Of a DNA stretch of 64,000 bases, positions 25,857 to 34,664 are shown one piece after another. The position numbers and the translations under genes were made by a program. This DNA comes from CAYUYV01 sp050331455 (lineage in GTDB: Bacteria; Pseudomonadota; Alphaproteobacteria; JAJFIK01): the NCBI GenBank assembly GCA_050331455.1, contig JBHJGV010000007.1, positions 68,749 through 132,748 of the forward strand, written 5' to 3'. The notes beneath the pieces were generated by a model. The model was given only the letters and a program-made list of their open reading frames with translations, did not search any database and had not been told where the DNA came from. Within the stretch, counting starts at the first letter, position 1. The number at the start of each line of letters is the position of its first letter.

Positions 25857-27988
25857 GCGGCCACCCTTTCCGAATTTGACGTTGGATTTTGATCCGTTGC
25901 GGGATTGCCCCGTATGTCGGTTTCGTCGAACCATCCGGCATCGTCCGGCACACCGCTCGGCACATCGCTGCGTCCCGGATCGCCGGGATTGAGAGCGTCG
26001 ACATCGATGATCAGGGCCACACGCCCGTCGCCGAGAATGGTTGCGCCCGAGACCCCGTCGATGCTCCGGTAGTTTTCCTCAAGGCTCTTGATGACGACCT
26101 GCTGTTGGCCGAGCAGTTCATCGACCACGATACCGACCCGGCGCCCGGATTCCATTTCCACCAGGACGACCAGGGCGTCTTCGGCCCGGGCCGCGGCGCC
26201 GGGAATGCCAAGGCGTGACCCCAGATAGATCAGCGGGATGAAGGCGCCGCGGATGGAAAGAACCTGGACGCCGCTCGCCAGGGTCCGTAAATCCGTTCGC
26301 GTGGGCCGTACGCATTCCAGAATGCCCGTCAGCGGAAGAATGTACCGCTCCCCGCCCAGCATGATGACCATGCCATCCAGCACCGCCAGGGTCAGGGGAA
26401 GGGTGAGGACGATGCGCGTGCCCTGCCCCTGCACGGAATCGATCGTGATGCGTCCGCCCAGGCCTTGGATGTTCCGACGCACCACATCCATACCGACACC
26501 GCGCCCGGATATTTCGCTTACAGACGATGCGGTGGAAAAACCTGGTGCAAAGATGAGCTGGTCCACCTGGGCCGGCGAGAGGGCCGCCGCCGCCTCGTCG
26601 CTCACGATGCCCCGTTCCACAGCCTTTTGGCGCACGCGGTCCCGATTGATGCCGCGGCCGTCATCGGCGATGCAGATGAGAATGCGCCCGCCCCGGTGCT
26701 CCGCGGTCAGCTCGATGGTGCCCGTTTCGGGCTTGCCCGCGGCGAGCCGTTCCTCCGGCGGCTCCAGGCCGTGGTCGAGAGCATTGCGGATCATGTGCGT
26801 GAGCGGATCGCTCAATTCCTCGATGACCGTCTTGTCGACTTCCGTCTCTTCGCCCGCCGTCCGGAGGGTGATCTTCTTGCCCAACTTGTCGGCAAGATCC
26901 CGCACCACCCGCGGCATGCGCGAAAACACGGATTTCACGGGCTGCATCCGGATCGCCATCACGCTTTCCTGAAGCTCCCGGGTCCTGAGGGTCAGGTCCT
27001 CCAGGCCCCGAAGCTGGGACAATTCGTGATTGGCGGTCTTGTCGGTGATGTTCTGAAGCACCATGGATTGGGCGATCACAAGCTCGCCGACCATGTTGAC
27101 CAGCCGGTCCACGCGCTGGAGATCCACCCGGATCGAAGAGGTCCGCGGACGGGTGGCGGTGGGCTCCTCGACCATGGAAACCCCGGCCGGCTTCATCGCC
27201 GCATGGGACGCCGGTGGGGCAGCGGGTTCGAACAGCCCAAATCCATCCGTGTCTTGATCGCCTGTTCCCGGAACGTCGGGAAGAACCTCGATCATGCAGT
27301 CGTCGGCCGCGAATTCGAACACGCCCTCGAACTGGGCCAGCGGAATGCTCTGTTCCAGCGTGATGACCCAGGACAAATAGCACGTTTCCGGATCGAAGGC
27401 CTCGAGTGCGGGCAGTGCGCTGTCTTCGACCGCGACGCGGATCGGCACCAGACGCCCCAATTCCTCAAGGATCAACAGTGGCTCGTTTCCTGACGTCAAC
27501 AGACTTTCCCGGGCCTTCAGGCGGATCGTGCCGGGGCCGATCATGTCCGGTTGCCCCTCCAGGGCGGGCTCGCTCCCACTTGTCTCCTCGGCAACATAGG
27601 CATCGAGCTGTCCGAGCAGGGCTGCTTCCTGCGGGGAGTCCGCGTCGCTGCCGCTCTGGGCGGCCGCCACGAGATCCTGGAGCACGTCCGACGCCCGGAC
27701 CAAGAGATCGATGAGATCCCGATTGAGCGCGAGTTGCCCGGACCGCAGCCGCTCCAGCACCGCTTCGAAACTGTGGGAGAAGGAAACGAGGCGGGAAAAC
27801 TTGAACGCCCCCGCCCCGGCCTTGATGGAGTGCACCGCCCGGAAGATCGTGTTGAGCTTCTCCCGGTCCGGGTCGTCCGTCGACAGGGTCGAGACGTGAT
27901 CGATGAGGGCGTCGAGCAGTTCGGCGCATTCGTCGAAATAGGTCTGCTGGAGATGGCGGAACGGATCCGCAGTATCGCTGGTACTCAC
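25853..27988 (-). CDS. cheA: Chemotaxis histidine kinase CheA
   Basis: A 711-residue kinase. The P1 phosphotransfer domain carries the phospho-accepting His53 in FRAVHSIKAGAGAF. A linker domain (about 140-250) resembles the one used by alphaproteobacterial CheA rather than the enterobacterial P2. P3 (SIRVDLQRVDRLVNMVGELV) and P4 follow, with N box HMIRNALDHGLE, IADDGRGI, FAPGFST and GRGVGMDVVRRN, all intact. P5 is a CheW-like domain near the C-terminus, ending about 45 residues before an acidic tail. The gene starts 10 bases after cheY and overlaps cheW by four bases. Confidence 0.96.
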   Translation of the reverse strand: MSTSDTADPFRHLQQTYFDECAELLDALIDHVSTLSTDDPDREKLNTIFRAVHSIKAGAGAFKFSRLVSFSHSFEAVLERLRSGQLALNRDLIDLLVRASDVLQDLVAAAQSGSDADSPQEAALLGQLDAYVAEETSGSEPALEGQPDMIGPGTIRLKARESLLTSGNEPLLILEELGRLVPIRVAVEDSALPALEAFDPETCYLSWVITLEQSIPLAQFEGVFEFAADDCMIEVLPDVPGTGDQDTDGFGLFEPAAPPASHAAMKPAGVSMVEEPTATRPRTSSIRVDLQRVDRLVNMVGELVIAQSMVLQNITDKTANHELSQLRGLEDLTLRTRELQESVMAIRMQPVKSVFSRMPRVVRDLADKLGKKITLRTAGEETEVDKTVIEELSDPLTHMIRNALDHGLEPPEERLAAGKPETGTIELTAEHRGGRILICIADDGRGINRDRVRQKAVERGIVSDEAAAALSPAQVDQLIFAPGFSTASSVSEISGRGVGMDVVRRNIQGLGGRITIDSVQGQGTRIVLTLPLTLAVLDGMVIMLGGERYILPLTGILECVRPTRTDLRTLASGVQVLSIRGAFIPLIYLGSRLGIPGAAARAEDALVVLVEMESGRRVGIVVDELLGQQQVVIKSLEENYRSIDGVSGATILGDGRVALIIDVDALNPGDPGRSDVPSGVPDDAGWFDETDIRGNPATDQNPTSNSERVAA

Positions 27989-27998
27989 GGATGGACCC

Positions 27999-28364
27999 TC
28001 ACTGGCAGACCTTGCTGACGACCTGCAGCAGCTTGTCGGGATCGAACGGCTTCACGATCCATCCGGTGGCACCGGCGGAGCGCCCTTCCTGGCGTTTTGT
28101 CTCCTCGCTCTCGGTTGTGAGGATTAAGATCGGGGTGCCCTTGCAGGCGTCCTCTTCCCTCAGTTTGCGGATGAGTGTGATGCCGTCCATGTTCGGCATG
28201 TTCACATCGGTGATGATCAGGTCGAAGGCGTTTCCGGGGACCTTTGACAGGGCATCGACGCCGTCCTCGGCCTCCACCACGTCGAAGCCCGCGCCTTTCA
28301 GGGTGAAGGCGACCATGTCCCGCATCGTGCGGGAGTCGTCCACGGCAAGAATTTTCCTGGTCAT
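27999..28364 (-). CDS. cheY: Chemotaxis response regulator CheY
   Basis: A 121-residue single-domain receiver. Acidic pocket residues are Asp9 and Asp10 (ILAVDDSRTMRDMV). The phospho-acceptor is Asp53 in LIITDVNMPNMDG. The switch Thr is in LTTES and the conserved Lys in VKPFDP. It should carry the signal from CheA to the flagellar motor. ATG at 28364 overlaps the stop of the STAS gene by four bases, and cheA follows 10 bases later. Confidence 0.93.
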   Translation of the reverse strand: MTRKILAVDDSRTMRDMVAFTLKGAGFDVVEAEDGVDALSKVPGNAFDLIITDVNMPNMDGITLIRKLREEDACKGTPILILTTESEETKRQEGRSAGATGWIVKPFDPDKLLQVVSKVCQ

Positions 28365-28687
28365 TTTATTCCTTCCCACGCAGAGAGTTTGTCCTCAAGA
28401 CCGATGCGGACCATGGCACGCCGCAGGGCGTCGGATGGGTCCTTGAGAACGAAGCGGCGCCCGGCGCGGTCGGCGGCGGTTGCCAGAACGCATAACAGCT
28501 GGAGGGCCGGTGTGCCGATCCGGGTCACGGCGCTGCCGTCCACCATGGCAGGACGATCTTCCAAGGGCTGACGTTTGAACTGATCCGCAAGGCCCACGGC
28601 GGCTTTCATGTCGAGGACGGCCGGAAGCATGCAGGGCGGGTCGGGCAGCGTGCCGTTCGGACCAGGAGGATCGTGCGGTTCAGACAT
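28361..28687 (-). CDS. STAS-domain protein at head of che operon
   Basis: A 108-residue single-domain protein of the STAS (anti-sigma factor antagonist) type. A polar N-terminal 20 residues is followed by short beta strands, the VDGSAVTRIGTPALQLL loop and helix that in this family holds the regulatory phospho-Ser/Thr, and a final DALRRAMVRIGLEDKL helix typical of STAS folds. It overlaps cheY by four bases and is the first gene of the chemotaxis operon. Its partner is unknown: a switch kinase or the chemosensory array are both possible. The start (ATG 28687) has only a weak ribosome binding site. Confidence 0.75.
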   Translation of the reverse strand: MSEPHDPPGPNGTLPDPPCMLPAVLDMKAAVGLADQFKRQPLEDRPAMVDGSAVTRIGTPALQLLCVLATAADRAGRRFVLKDPSDALRRAMVRIGLEDKLSAWEGIK

Positions 28688-29019
28688 GTCTGTCCCCGTC
28701 GGTGAGCCTTTTGGGCACAGGGCCAAAGGGCAAGGCGATGTTTCGAGGACGGAGGATAGACGCAAGGGCGTGAAACGGCCGTTAATGCTGAGTCGTTCAA
28801 AGGCAATGTTTTTTCGCGTTCCGGAAATGGACACACTCTTGCCGCGCCCCCATCCTGGACATGACAGAATGGTGCGGTTTGGTCAGGCTGTGCCCCGGCG
28901 CGAGGACCGGGAACACACGGTCCCGTGGCTGTGTTAAAGCGTAAGCCGTCTGCTGACGCGGGCTAAGCCCGTCCATCGCGATCGACGTTGGGGGGGACCC
29001 AACGGAATTGGAGAACGTC
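28688..29019. other. Divergent intergenic region, che operon / SYLF gene
   Basis: About 330 bases between the minus-strand STAS-che operon and the plus-strand SYLF gene. It should contain the che promoter. I see no gene on either strand and no flagellar-type promoter that I can call with confidence. A possible stress-type promoter for the SYLF gene is listed separately. Confidence 0.5.
28910..28935 (+). promoter_or_regulatory. Possible EcfG-type promoter of SYLF gene
   Basis: GGAAC at 28910-28914 is followed after 17 bases by TGTT at 28932-28935. The alphaproteobacterial general stress sigma factor EcfG is known to use GGAAC-N16/17-CGTT. The match is perfect at -35 and three of four at -10, about 85 bases before the ATG at 29020. 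Confidence 0.35.
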
Positions 29020-29724
29020 ATGAATAAATTGCCCAACACTGTTTCGTCCGTCACTCGCCGCACCGTGCTGACCGGCACGGCCGGTCTGGGTCTTGCGACC
29101 CTGGCCGGCACGCCTGCCCTTGCGGACAGGCGCCTGGACGCCCAGGCCCTGATTACCCAGGCCCAGGCAACGGTTCAGAATTTCCGTGCCGACACCAACA
29201 TGCAATGGGTGCGCACCAATCTCGGGAAAGCCAAGGCCGTGCTGGTCGTGCCCCAGAGTGTCAAGGGCGGCTTCATCATCGGCGGCTCCGGGGGCACGGG
29301 TGTACTGATGACCCGTCGCACGGCCGACTGGTCCGCGCCGGCTTTCTACACGATCGGGTCCTTCACGTTCGGCCTGCAAATCGGCGGTGAAGTGTCCGAA
29401 CTGCTGCTCATGGTGATGACGGATCGCGGTGTGGAGCGTCTGCTGACCTCAACGTTCAAGCTGGGCGCGGATTTGAGCGTCGCGGCCGGCCCGGTGGGTG
29501 CCGGCGCCAAGGCCCAGACGGTCGATGTGTTGGCCTTCGCGCGCACCAAGGGGCTCTATGGCGGCATCAATGTGGAAGGCGCCGTCATCAAGATCCGCAA
29601 TGATTACAATGAAGACTATTATGATCGGCGCAATATCCGGCCGCGCGACATCCTCACGGGCAACACCGTGAGTGCCCCGGAAGCAGCGGGCCTGCGCCAG
29701 GCCCTGCTTGATCTGGAACGCTGA
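29020..29724 (+). CDS. Tat-exported YSC84/SYLF-domain lipid-binding protein
   Basis: A 234-residue protein. The N-terminus has a twin-arginine type signal (VTRRTVLTG followed by a hydrophobic stretch ending ALA), so it is probably folded before export. The remaining 200 residues form a SYLF (YSC84-like) domain: a helical start, AKAVLVVPQSVKGGFIIGGSGGTGVL, SFTFGLQIGGE, LLLMVMTDRGVERLL, and KGLYGGINVEGAVIKIRND. Proteins of this family bind phosphoinositide or other lipids in eukaryotes; the bacterial role is not established. ATG at 29020 has GGAG six bases upstream. Confidence 0.85.
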   Translation: MNKLPNTVSSVTRRTVLTGTAGLGLATLAGTPALADRRLDAQALITQAQATVQNFRADTNMQWVRTNLGKAKAVLVVPQSVKGGFIIGGSGGTGVLMTRRTADWSAPAFYTIGSFTFGLQIGGEVSELLLMVMTDRGVERLLTSTFKLGADLSVAAGPVGAGAKAQTVDVLAFARTKGLYGGINVEGAVIKIRNDYNEDYYDRRNIRPRDILTGNTVSAPEAAGLRQALLDLER

Positions 29725-29731
29725 GGCGGCG

Positions 29732-29763
29732 CGCCCCCGCGCACTCTGGAGTCCGCGGGGGCG
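29732..29763 (+). terminator. Strong GC hairpin after SYLF gene
   Basis: CGCCCCCGCG pairs perfectly with CGCGGGGGCG around a 12-base loop that can itself pair in part. No T-tract follows, so it may be a terminator aided by other factors, or an mRNA-stabilising hairpin before the next gene. Confidence 0.5.
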
Positions 29764-29774
29764 TCCTCAAGGCC

Positions 29775-30125
29775 ATGGATATTGGGCAAAGACTGCTACA
29801 GGAGGCCATGGGCCTCGTCTCCGACCGGGGCTGGCAAGTCCGCGATGTCGTGCGGGCTGACACGGGCTCTCTCTATTTCAGCGCCTACCATCCAACGGCC
29901 GATCCATCGGATGCGGGTGAACAGCCGCTGTTCCTCCGGGTGCGCATCAGCGGTCACAAGGCCGCCGGATGGCAGATGCGGGCCCGCTATGCTTTCGTGA
30001 CGACCCACTGTTCCCGTCGGGCCAAGCGCGATCTGGACCGCCTCGCCCTGCGGCTCAACGCTTTGAGCGCGGGCGATCTGCGCCGGGGTCGGGCCAGTCG
30101 GCCGAATGCGCGGCCCCCGGCGTGA
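29775..30125 (+). CDS. Hypothetical protein (116 aa)
   Basis: No family recognised. The first 70 residues alternate hydrophobic and polar positions and contain a possible antiparallel sheet (LYFSAYH, PLFLRVRIS, WQMRARYAFVTTH). The C-terminus is Arg-rich. A start at 29775 is assumed; its ribosome binding site is poor, and ATG at 29808 directly after AGGAGG is an alternative with very short spacing. It lies between the SYLF gene and a DUF6671 gene whose start comes 52 bases after its stop, all in the same direction. Confidence 0.5.
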   Translation: MDIGQRLLQEAMGLVSDRGWQVRDVVRADTGSLYFSAYHPTADPSDAGEQPLFLRVRISGHKAAGWQMRARYAFVTTHCSRRAKRDLDRLALRLNALSAGDLRRGRASRPNARPPA

Positions 30126-30177
30126 GAGGCGGCGCGCGGACCCGCTACAAGGCAGCAAAACCGGGCGCGAGGGATCG

Positions 30178-31035
30178 ATGACGACAACCGACCATCCCTA
30201 TCGTGGAGCGCGGGCCGCCCTTGCCACCATGCATGGCAAGGACGCGGCTATTGGCCCACCCCTTGTCGAGCGCCTCGGCCTCGTGATCTTCGTTCCGGAA
30301 AAGATGGACACGGACCGATTGGGTACGTTTTCGGGCGATGTGGAACGCCCCGGCAGCCTCGTCGAGACGGGGATCGCCAAGGCGCGGATGGGCCTCGTGG
30401 CGACTGGAACATCCCTCGGTCTTGCCAGCGAAGGCAGCTACGGCCCGCACCCGCAGATGCCATTCCTGCCGGCGGGTTTCGAAGTGCTAGTGCTGATCGA
30501 CACGCAGCGCAACCTGACTCTGGTGGAGCGCCTGATGGAGCCGGCCTGTGTCTTCGCCCATGAGACGGTCACGCCGGAAACGGATCTCTCGGATTTCCTG
30601 AACCGGTGCCATTTTCCGGACCATGGCCTGATCGTGCGGGCCGAAACGCTGCCTGGACCGGTGGTCAAGGGCATCCAGGATCCTGCCGTGCTGTCCGACG
30701 CCATTGCCGCGGTCTGCCGGGCCTCAAGCCAGGGCACCGCCTTGGTGCAGACTGACATGCGGGCCCATATGAACCCGACACGGATGAAAACGCTCCGCCG
30801 GCTCGCGCACCGTCTGGCGGATCGCCTTGCCTGCCTGTGTCCCCGCTGCGGCGCGCCGGGCTTCGGCTTGATGGATGTGGAACGGGGTTTGCCGTGCGGG
30901 TTGTGTGGGGCGCCGACCCGGGTGGTGCGCCTGGAAATCCACCGCTGCAGTGCCTGTGACGCGACCCAGCGGTGTGTGCCGGCCGATACGCCGGCAAAGG
31001 CCGATCCGGCCCAATGCAATCTGTGCAATCCGTGA
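30178..31035 (+). CDS. DUF6671 family protein with zinc ribbons
   Basis: A 285-residue protein matching my memory of DUF6671: an N-terminal ARAALATMHGKDAAIGPPL segment, TDRLGTFSGDVERP, AKARMGLVATG, SLGLASEGSYGPHP and a VLIDTQRNLTLVE strand. The middle has MRAHMNPTRMKTLRRLAHRLADRL. The C-terminus carries four CxxC pairs (CPRC, CGLC, CSAC, CNLC), enough for two zinc ribbons. Function is unknown; the zinc ribbons suggest nucleic acid or protein contact. ATG at 30178 is preferred because the upstream part of the frame overlaps the preceding gene in another frame. Confidence 0.75.
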   Translation: MTTTDHPYRGARAALATMHGKDAAIGPPLVERLGLVIFVPEKMDTDRLGTFSGDVERPGSLVETGIAKARMGLVATGTSLGLASEGSYGPHPQMPFLPAGFEVLVLIDTQRNLTLVERLMEPACVFAHETVTPETDLSDFLNRCHFPDHGLIVRAETLPGPVVKGIQDPAVLSDAIAAVCRASSQGTALVQTDMRAHMNPTRMKTLRRLAHRLADRLACLCPRCGAPGFGLMDVERGLPCGLCGAPTRVVRLEIHRCSACDATQRCVPADTPAKADPAQCNLCNP

Positions 31036-31036
31036 T

Positions 31037-31062
31037 GGTCCGGCCCCGGATGGGGCCGGACC
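31037..31062. terminator. Perfect hairpin between convergent genes
   Basis: An 11-bp perfect stem (GGTCCGGCCCC with GGGGCCGGACC) and a four-base loop start one base after the DUF6671 stop. The hairpin ends nine bases before the stop of the convergent S9 peptidase gene. It could serve both strands. There is no T-tract. Confidence 0.6.
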
Positions 31063-31071
31063 GGTTGCGCC

Positions 31072-33069
31072 TCAGCGCAGATGCTCCTCAAGGAACGTCA
31101 CATAGGCGTTCGAGGCGGTGATGCGGTTTTCGCGCTTGCGGAAGCCGTGGCCTTCGTCCGGGAACACGATGTATTCCACAGGCACCCCATTGGCGCGGAC
31201 CTTCTCGACGATCTCGTCGCTTTCGACTTGCAGCACACGCGGATCGTTGGCGCCTTGAACCACCAGCAGCGGCCGGACGATGTTTTCCGCATGGAACAGC
31301 GGCGAGATGCGGCGCAGACGCTCCTCATCCGTTGCCGGATCGCCCAGCTCGTCATAAAGGGCGTCCCGGTTCGCGGCCCACCAGGGCGGGATGCTCTTCA
31401 GGGTGCGCACCCAATTGGTCACCCCGAAAATGTCGATCCCCACTTCGAACACCTCCGGCTCGAAGGCCAGCGCGGCCGCGACCATGTAGCCGCCATAGCT
31501 GCCGCCGATGATGCCGATCTTCTCGGCGTCGACCCAGTCTTGGCCTGCCATATGGGTCTTGGCATAGACGATGTCCTGCAGGTCCACCTCGCCGTGGCGC
31601 TTGTCGTCCATGTGGTAGAAGGTCTTGCCGTAACCGGACGATCCGCGATTGTTGGCCGCCAGAATGGCATAGCCGTGATTGACGAGATGCTGGATCGTGG
31701 CGCTGTAGCCGACCCGGCTCTGGCCACCCGGGCCGCCATGGACCCAGATGAGTGCAGGCACGGGCGTCTCCGCCGAGGCCTGATGGGGCTTATAGAGAAT
31801 GCCCGGGATTTCCAGCCCGTCGAAGCTCTCATACCGGATGACCTCGGAGGAGACGAGATCGGCCGGATCGATGGCCGGGTTGGCCGTCTCGGTCAGCTTG
31901 CGGACGGTTCCGCTTTCCCGGTCCAACACATGCACATTGGCCGGGGCCCGGTCGGAGGTCAGCAGAAAGCCCATGAAGCGGTCGTCGGGCGAGAAACGGA
32001 TATTGGCGAGATTGCCTTCGGGAAGCTCCGGCAGTGCAAGGGCCTCACCGGTCTCCAGATCCGTCAGCGTCACTTCGGTCCGTCCATCGGCGTTCACGCC
32101 GGTGACCCGGACCTGTCCCGTCGGCGAAAACACAACGAAGGAGACGTCCCAATCGGCCGTCACATAGGGCGCCTTTTCCCCAGTCGCCAGGTCATAGGTC
32201 CAGGCCTGGCGCCATTCGCCCACCTCGTCGGTGCTATAGACCAGCTTGGTGCTGTCCGGCGTGAAGTCCATGGCTCCATGGGAGATATTGCCTTCATGCT
32301 CCGTGATCAGCTTGGGCGTCTTATCATCCCCGGAAAGATCAACCAGCAGGATGTCGCTGTCGGCACTGCTCCGCGGCTTGTCGAGGGCGAGCCATCGGTC
32401 GTCGCGGCTCACGGCGGCAATCTGGAAGCCGCCGTCGTTCTGGAACACCATGCTGCGTTCATAGCCGTTGGTGGCCAGGGCATACATATCAAAGAAACGG
32501 GCATCCCGCTCATTGGTCAGCACATAGAACCGGCTGAAGTCCGACGACCAGCCGCCGAAAATCGCCTTCACCTTCTCGCCGGGGGTCAGATCGGTGACCG
32601 TGCCGTCTTCTTCGCGAACATAGACGTGGTTCAGCTCATTGCCGCCCTGGTCCGCTGTGAACAGAAGGCGACCGTCCTCGGGAAAGAAGCTCGCGGCATA
32701 AGTGGCGTTGTCGGAGGACTCCGTGAGGGCGCGGCCTTCATCGCCACTGACCGGAAGGGCATAGGCGTTGAAAATGCCGGTCTTGTCCCAACTCACCAGA
32801 ATTTCGGAACCGTCCGGTGAAAACGGCAGACCGCTGCTGCCGGGCAGGAAGGCGGATGTGGTCTCGAAAAAGACCCGGGCGTCGTAGGTCTGGGACGGCA
32901 GGGACGCGGTGTCGTCCTCTGCCTCGCTTGCATCCGCGACCGGCGCTGCGTCCTGGGCCGGGCTGGTTTGTGGGGCGGGGGCTTCGGATTTTGTTTCTTC
33001 GGGCGCGGAGCCGTCGCACGCGCCGAGCAAAAGGACCCCTCCCAGGAGGCCCCAAGCAAGTGTTCGCAT
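31072..33069 (-). CDS. S9-family peptidase lipoprotein (prolyl oligopeptidase type)
   Basis: A 665-residue exported serine peptidase. The start at 33069 gives a lipoprotein signal, MRTLAWGLLGGVLLLGAC, with Cys19 as lipid anchor and AGAGGG upstream. A low-complexity linker follows, then a beta-propeller with TolB-like blades (residues 60-400; SPDGSEILVSWD, FTPDSTKLVYSTDEVG). The C-terminal alpha/beta hydrolase has the nucleophile Ser in GGSYGGYM, Asp in VQGANDPRV and His in PDEGHGF; HGGPGGQSR forms the oxyanion region. It should cleave short peptides in the periplasm or at the membrane. Confidence 0.92.
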   Translation of the reverse strand: MRTLAWGLLGGVLLLGACDGSAPEETKSEAPAPQTSPAQDAAPVADASEAEDDTASLPSQTYDARVFFETTSAFLPGSSGLPFSPDGSEILVSWDKTGIFNAYALPVSGDEGRALTESSDNATYAASFFPEDGRLLFTADQGGNELNHVYVREEDGTVTDLTPGEKVKAIFGGWSSDFSRFYVLTNERDARFFDMYALATNGYERSMVFQNDGGFQIAAVSRDDRWLALDKPRSSADSDILLVDLSGDDKTPKLITEHEGNISHGAMDFTPDSTKLVYSTDEVGEWRQAWTYDLATGEKAPYVTADWDVSFVVFSPTGQVRVTGVNADGRTEVTLTDLETGEALALPELPEGNLANIRFSPDDRFMGFLLTSDRAPANVHVLDRESGTVRKLTETANPAIDPADLVSSEVIRYESFDGLEIPGILYKPHQASAETPVPALIWVHGGPGGQSRVGYSATIQHLVNHGYAILAANNRGSSGYGKTFYHMDDKRHGEVDLQDIVYAKTHMAGQDWVDAEKIGIIGGSYGGYMVAAALAFEPEVFEVGIDIFGVTNWVRTLKSIPPWWAANRDALYDELGDPATDEERLRRISPLFHAENIVRPLLVVQGANDPRVLQVESDEIVEKVRANGVPVEYIVFPDEGHGFRKRENRITASNAYVTFLEEHLR

Positions 33070-33153
33070 CTGTCTACCCTCTTTTATTAGATCGATAGAT
33101 TTGGGCATCATGACAGATCTCGGGTCATGCGGCCATGGTGCGCGGGCGGCGGC

Positions 33154-33390
33154 TCAATAGATCCGGCAGCGTACCAGGGAGACGGGCCGTCCATTCCGGC
33201 GGAAACACGCGCGCCGCGTGGTGACGTAATCGCCGCCGCCGCGAAACTTGCAGCAGACCCGTTCCCGGGGTGTGTCGTCGAAATCGCGGCGGCCGTCCCG
33301 GTCGATATTGCGCCCGGGCGCCGGCGCCACCACACATGCGCCGAGCAGAACGACGGCGGCGGCCGTCACGAAAACTGTCCGTGTCATCAT
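33154..33390 (-). CDS. Small Cys-rich lipoprotein, hypothetical
   Basis: A 78-residue product. The signal MMTRTVFVTAAAVVLLGAC fits a lipobox. The mature part is basic and has four further Cys residues (VCCKF, RACF, VRCRIY), which could form two disulfides in the periplasm. GGGAGG lies upstream at good spacing. No family recognised. It lies upstream of the S9 peptidase in the same direction, 84 bases away. Confidence 0.6.
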   Translation of the reverse strand: MMTRTVFVTAAAVVLLGACVVAPAPGRNIDRDGRRDFDDTPRERVCCKFRGGGDYVTTRRACFRRNGRPVSLVRCRIY

Positions 33391-33632
33391 CACACGCGCC
33401 TCCCTGTGCTGGTCAGTCTTTCCAGGAGCAGCAGGCTCCATGGAGGCCAACCTAGGGCGCGGCACCTGAACGGGCGCGCGATGGGCCGTTCAGCCAGCGT
33501 TCAGCGCGCAGTGCCGGCGGTCCAGGCTCGCCGAGGGGCGACGGGCCAAGGACGCGCGACGGTCCTTCCAACCTACACGCGTATGACATATTGGTCTGCT
33601 TGGATGCGGGATCTCACCGGGGAGGGGAAGAC

Positions 33633-34664
33633 GTGGGGGAGCTTGTCGCACAGATACCGGGCCTTTGGGGCCTGATCACCTCGGTCGTTCTTCTGGTCGC
33701 CGGCCTTGCCCTGCTCGTCGGTTTCGGTGATTACCTGGTCACGGGGGCGGTGAAACTGGCGGCGCGTTTGCGCATTCCCGTCTTCTTCATCGGTCTGACC
33801 ATCGTGGCCTTCGGGACCTCGGCGCCGGAACTGTTTGTGGCGATCAAGGCCGCGCTGGAGGGGTCGGACGGGGTCGTCTACGGCAATGTCGTCGGCAGCA
33901 ATATCTGCAACATCCTCCTGGTCCTGGGTCTGCCGGCCCTGTTGTTCACAATTTCGGCGGAAGAGGAGAACCTGACCGTCGGCACACTGCTGATGCTGGC
34001 GTCCACCGTCGTGTTCGTGGTCATGGCCCTGCCGGACAAGCGCATCACGTTTCTGGAGGCGGGCATTCTGTTGGCCCTGTTGGCCGCTTTCCTGGCCTAT
34101 TCGGCAACCCGCGCCGGCGACGGCGGGCAAGATGACGAAGTCGAGGACCTGGCGAGCGCCGACATGCCCTTCGGTCTTGCCGAAACCGTGCCGATGATGG
34201 TTTTGGTCATTCTGGGCGCGGCGGCCGGTCTGGCGCTTGGAGCGGAGTTGACCGTGTCCCAGGCCATTTTGCTGTCGAGCCGCATCCCGGGCGTCTCGCA
34301 GGAGGTCGTGGGCCTTACGGTCATCGCCCTTGGGACGTCCCTGCCGGAGCTGTCCTGTACGATCGCGGCGGCGCGGCGCAAGGAATTCTCCGTCGGCTTC
34401 GGCAATATTCTGGGCAGTAACATTTTCAACATTCATGCGATTGCCGGCATTGCGACCCTGTTCACCGCCAACGGCCTGATCTTTCCCCCCATGGACAGCG
34501 TGGGCCACACGCTGGAAGCCGATCTTGTGATCCTGATCGCGGCCTCCAGCCTGGCGTCTTTCTACATTGTCGGAAAGAACCCCAATATCGACCGGCTGTC
34601 CGGGCTGCTCCTGTTCAGTTGTTACCTGATTTATCTCTTCTACCTCGTTGCACCGGTCCTCTAA
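33633..34664 (+). CDS. Calcium/sodium antiporter, CaCA family
   Basis: A 343-residue inner-membrane exchanger with about ten helices. Two inverted alpha repeats are intact: GTSAPELFVAIKAAL with GNVVGSNICNILLVLG, and GTSLPELSCTIAAA with GNILGSNIFNIHAIAG. A short acidic loop (QDDEVEDLASADMP) separates the halves. It should exchange Na+ or H+ for Ca2+. The start is GTG at 33633, with GGGGAGGGG just upstream; the frame open before it is unlikely. Its TAA overlaps the stop of the convergent beta-lactamase gene. Confidence 0.9.
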   Translation: MGELVAQIPGLWGLITSVVLLVAGLALLVGFGDYLVTGAVKLAARLRIPVFFIGLTIVAFGTSAPELFVAIKAALEGSDGVVYGNVVGSNICNILLVLGLPALLFTISAEEENLTVGTLLMLASTVVFVVMALPDKRITFLEAGILLALLAAFLAYSATRAGDGGQDDEVEDLASADMPFGLAETVPMMVLVILGAAAGLALGAELTVSQAILLSSRIPGVSQEVVGLTVIALGTSLPELSCTIAAARRKEFSVGFGNILGSNIFNIHAIAGIATLFTANGLIFPPMDSVGHTLEADLVILIAASSLASFYIVGKNPNIDRLSGLLLFSCYLIYLFYLVAPVL

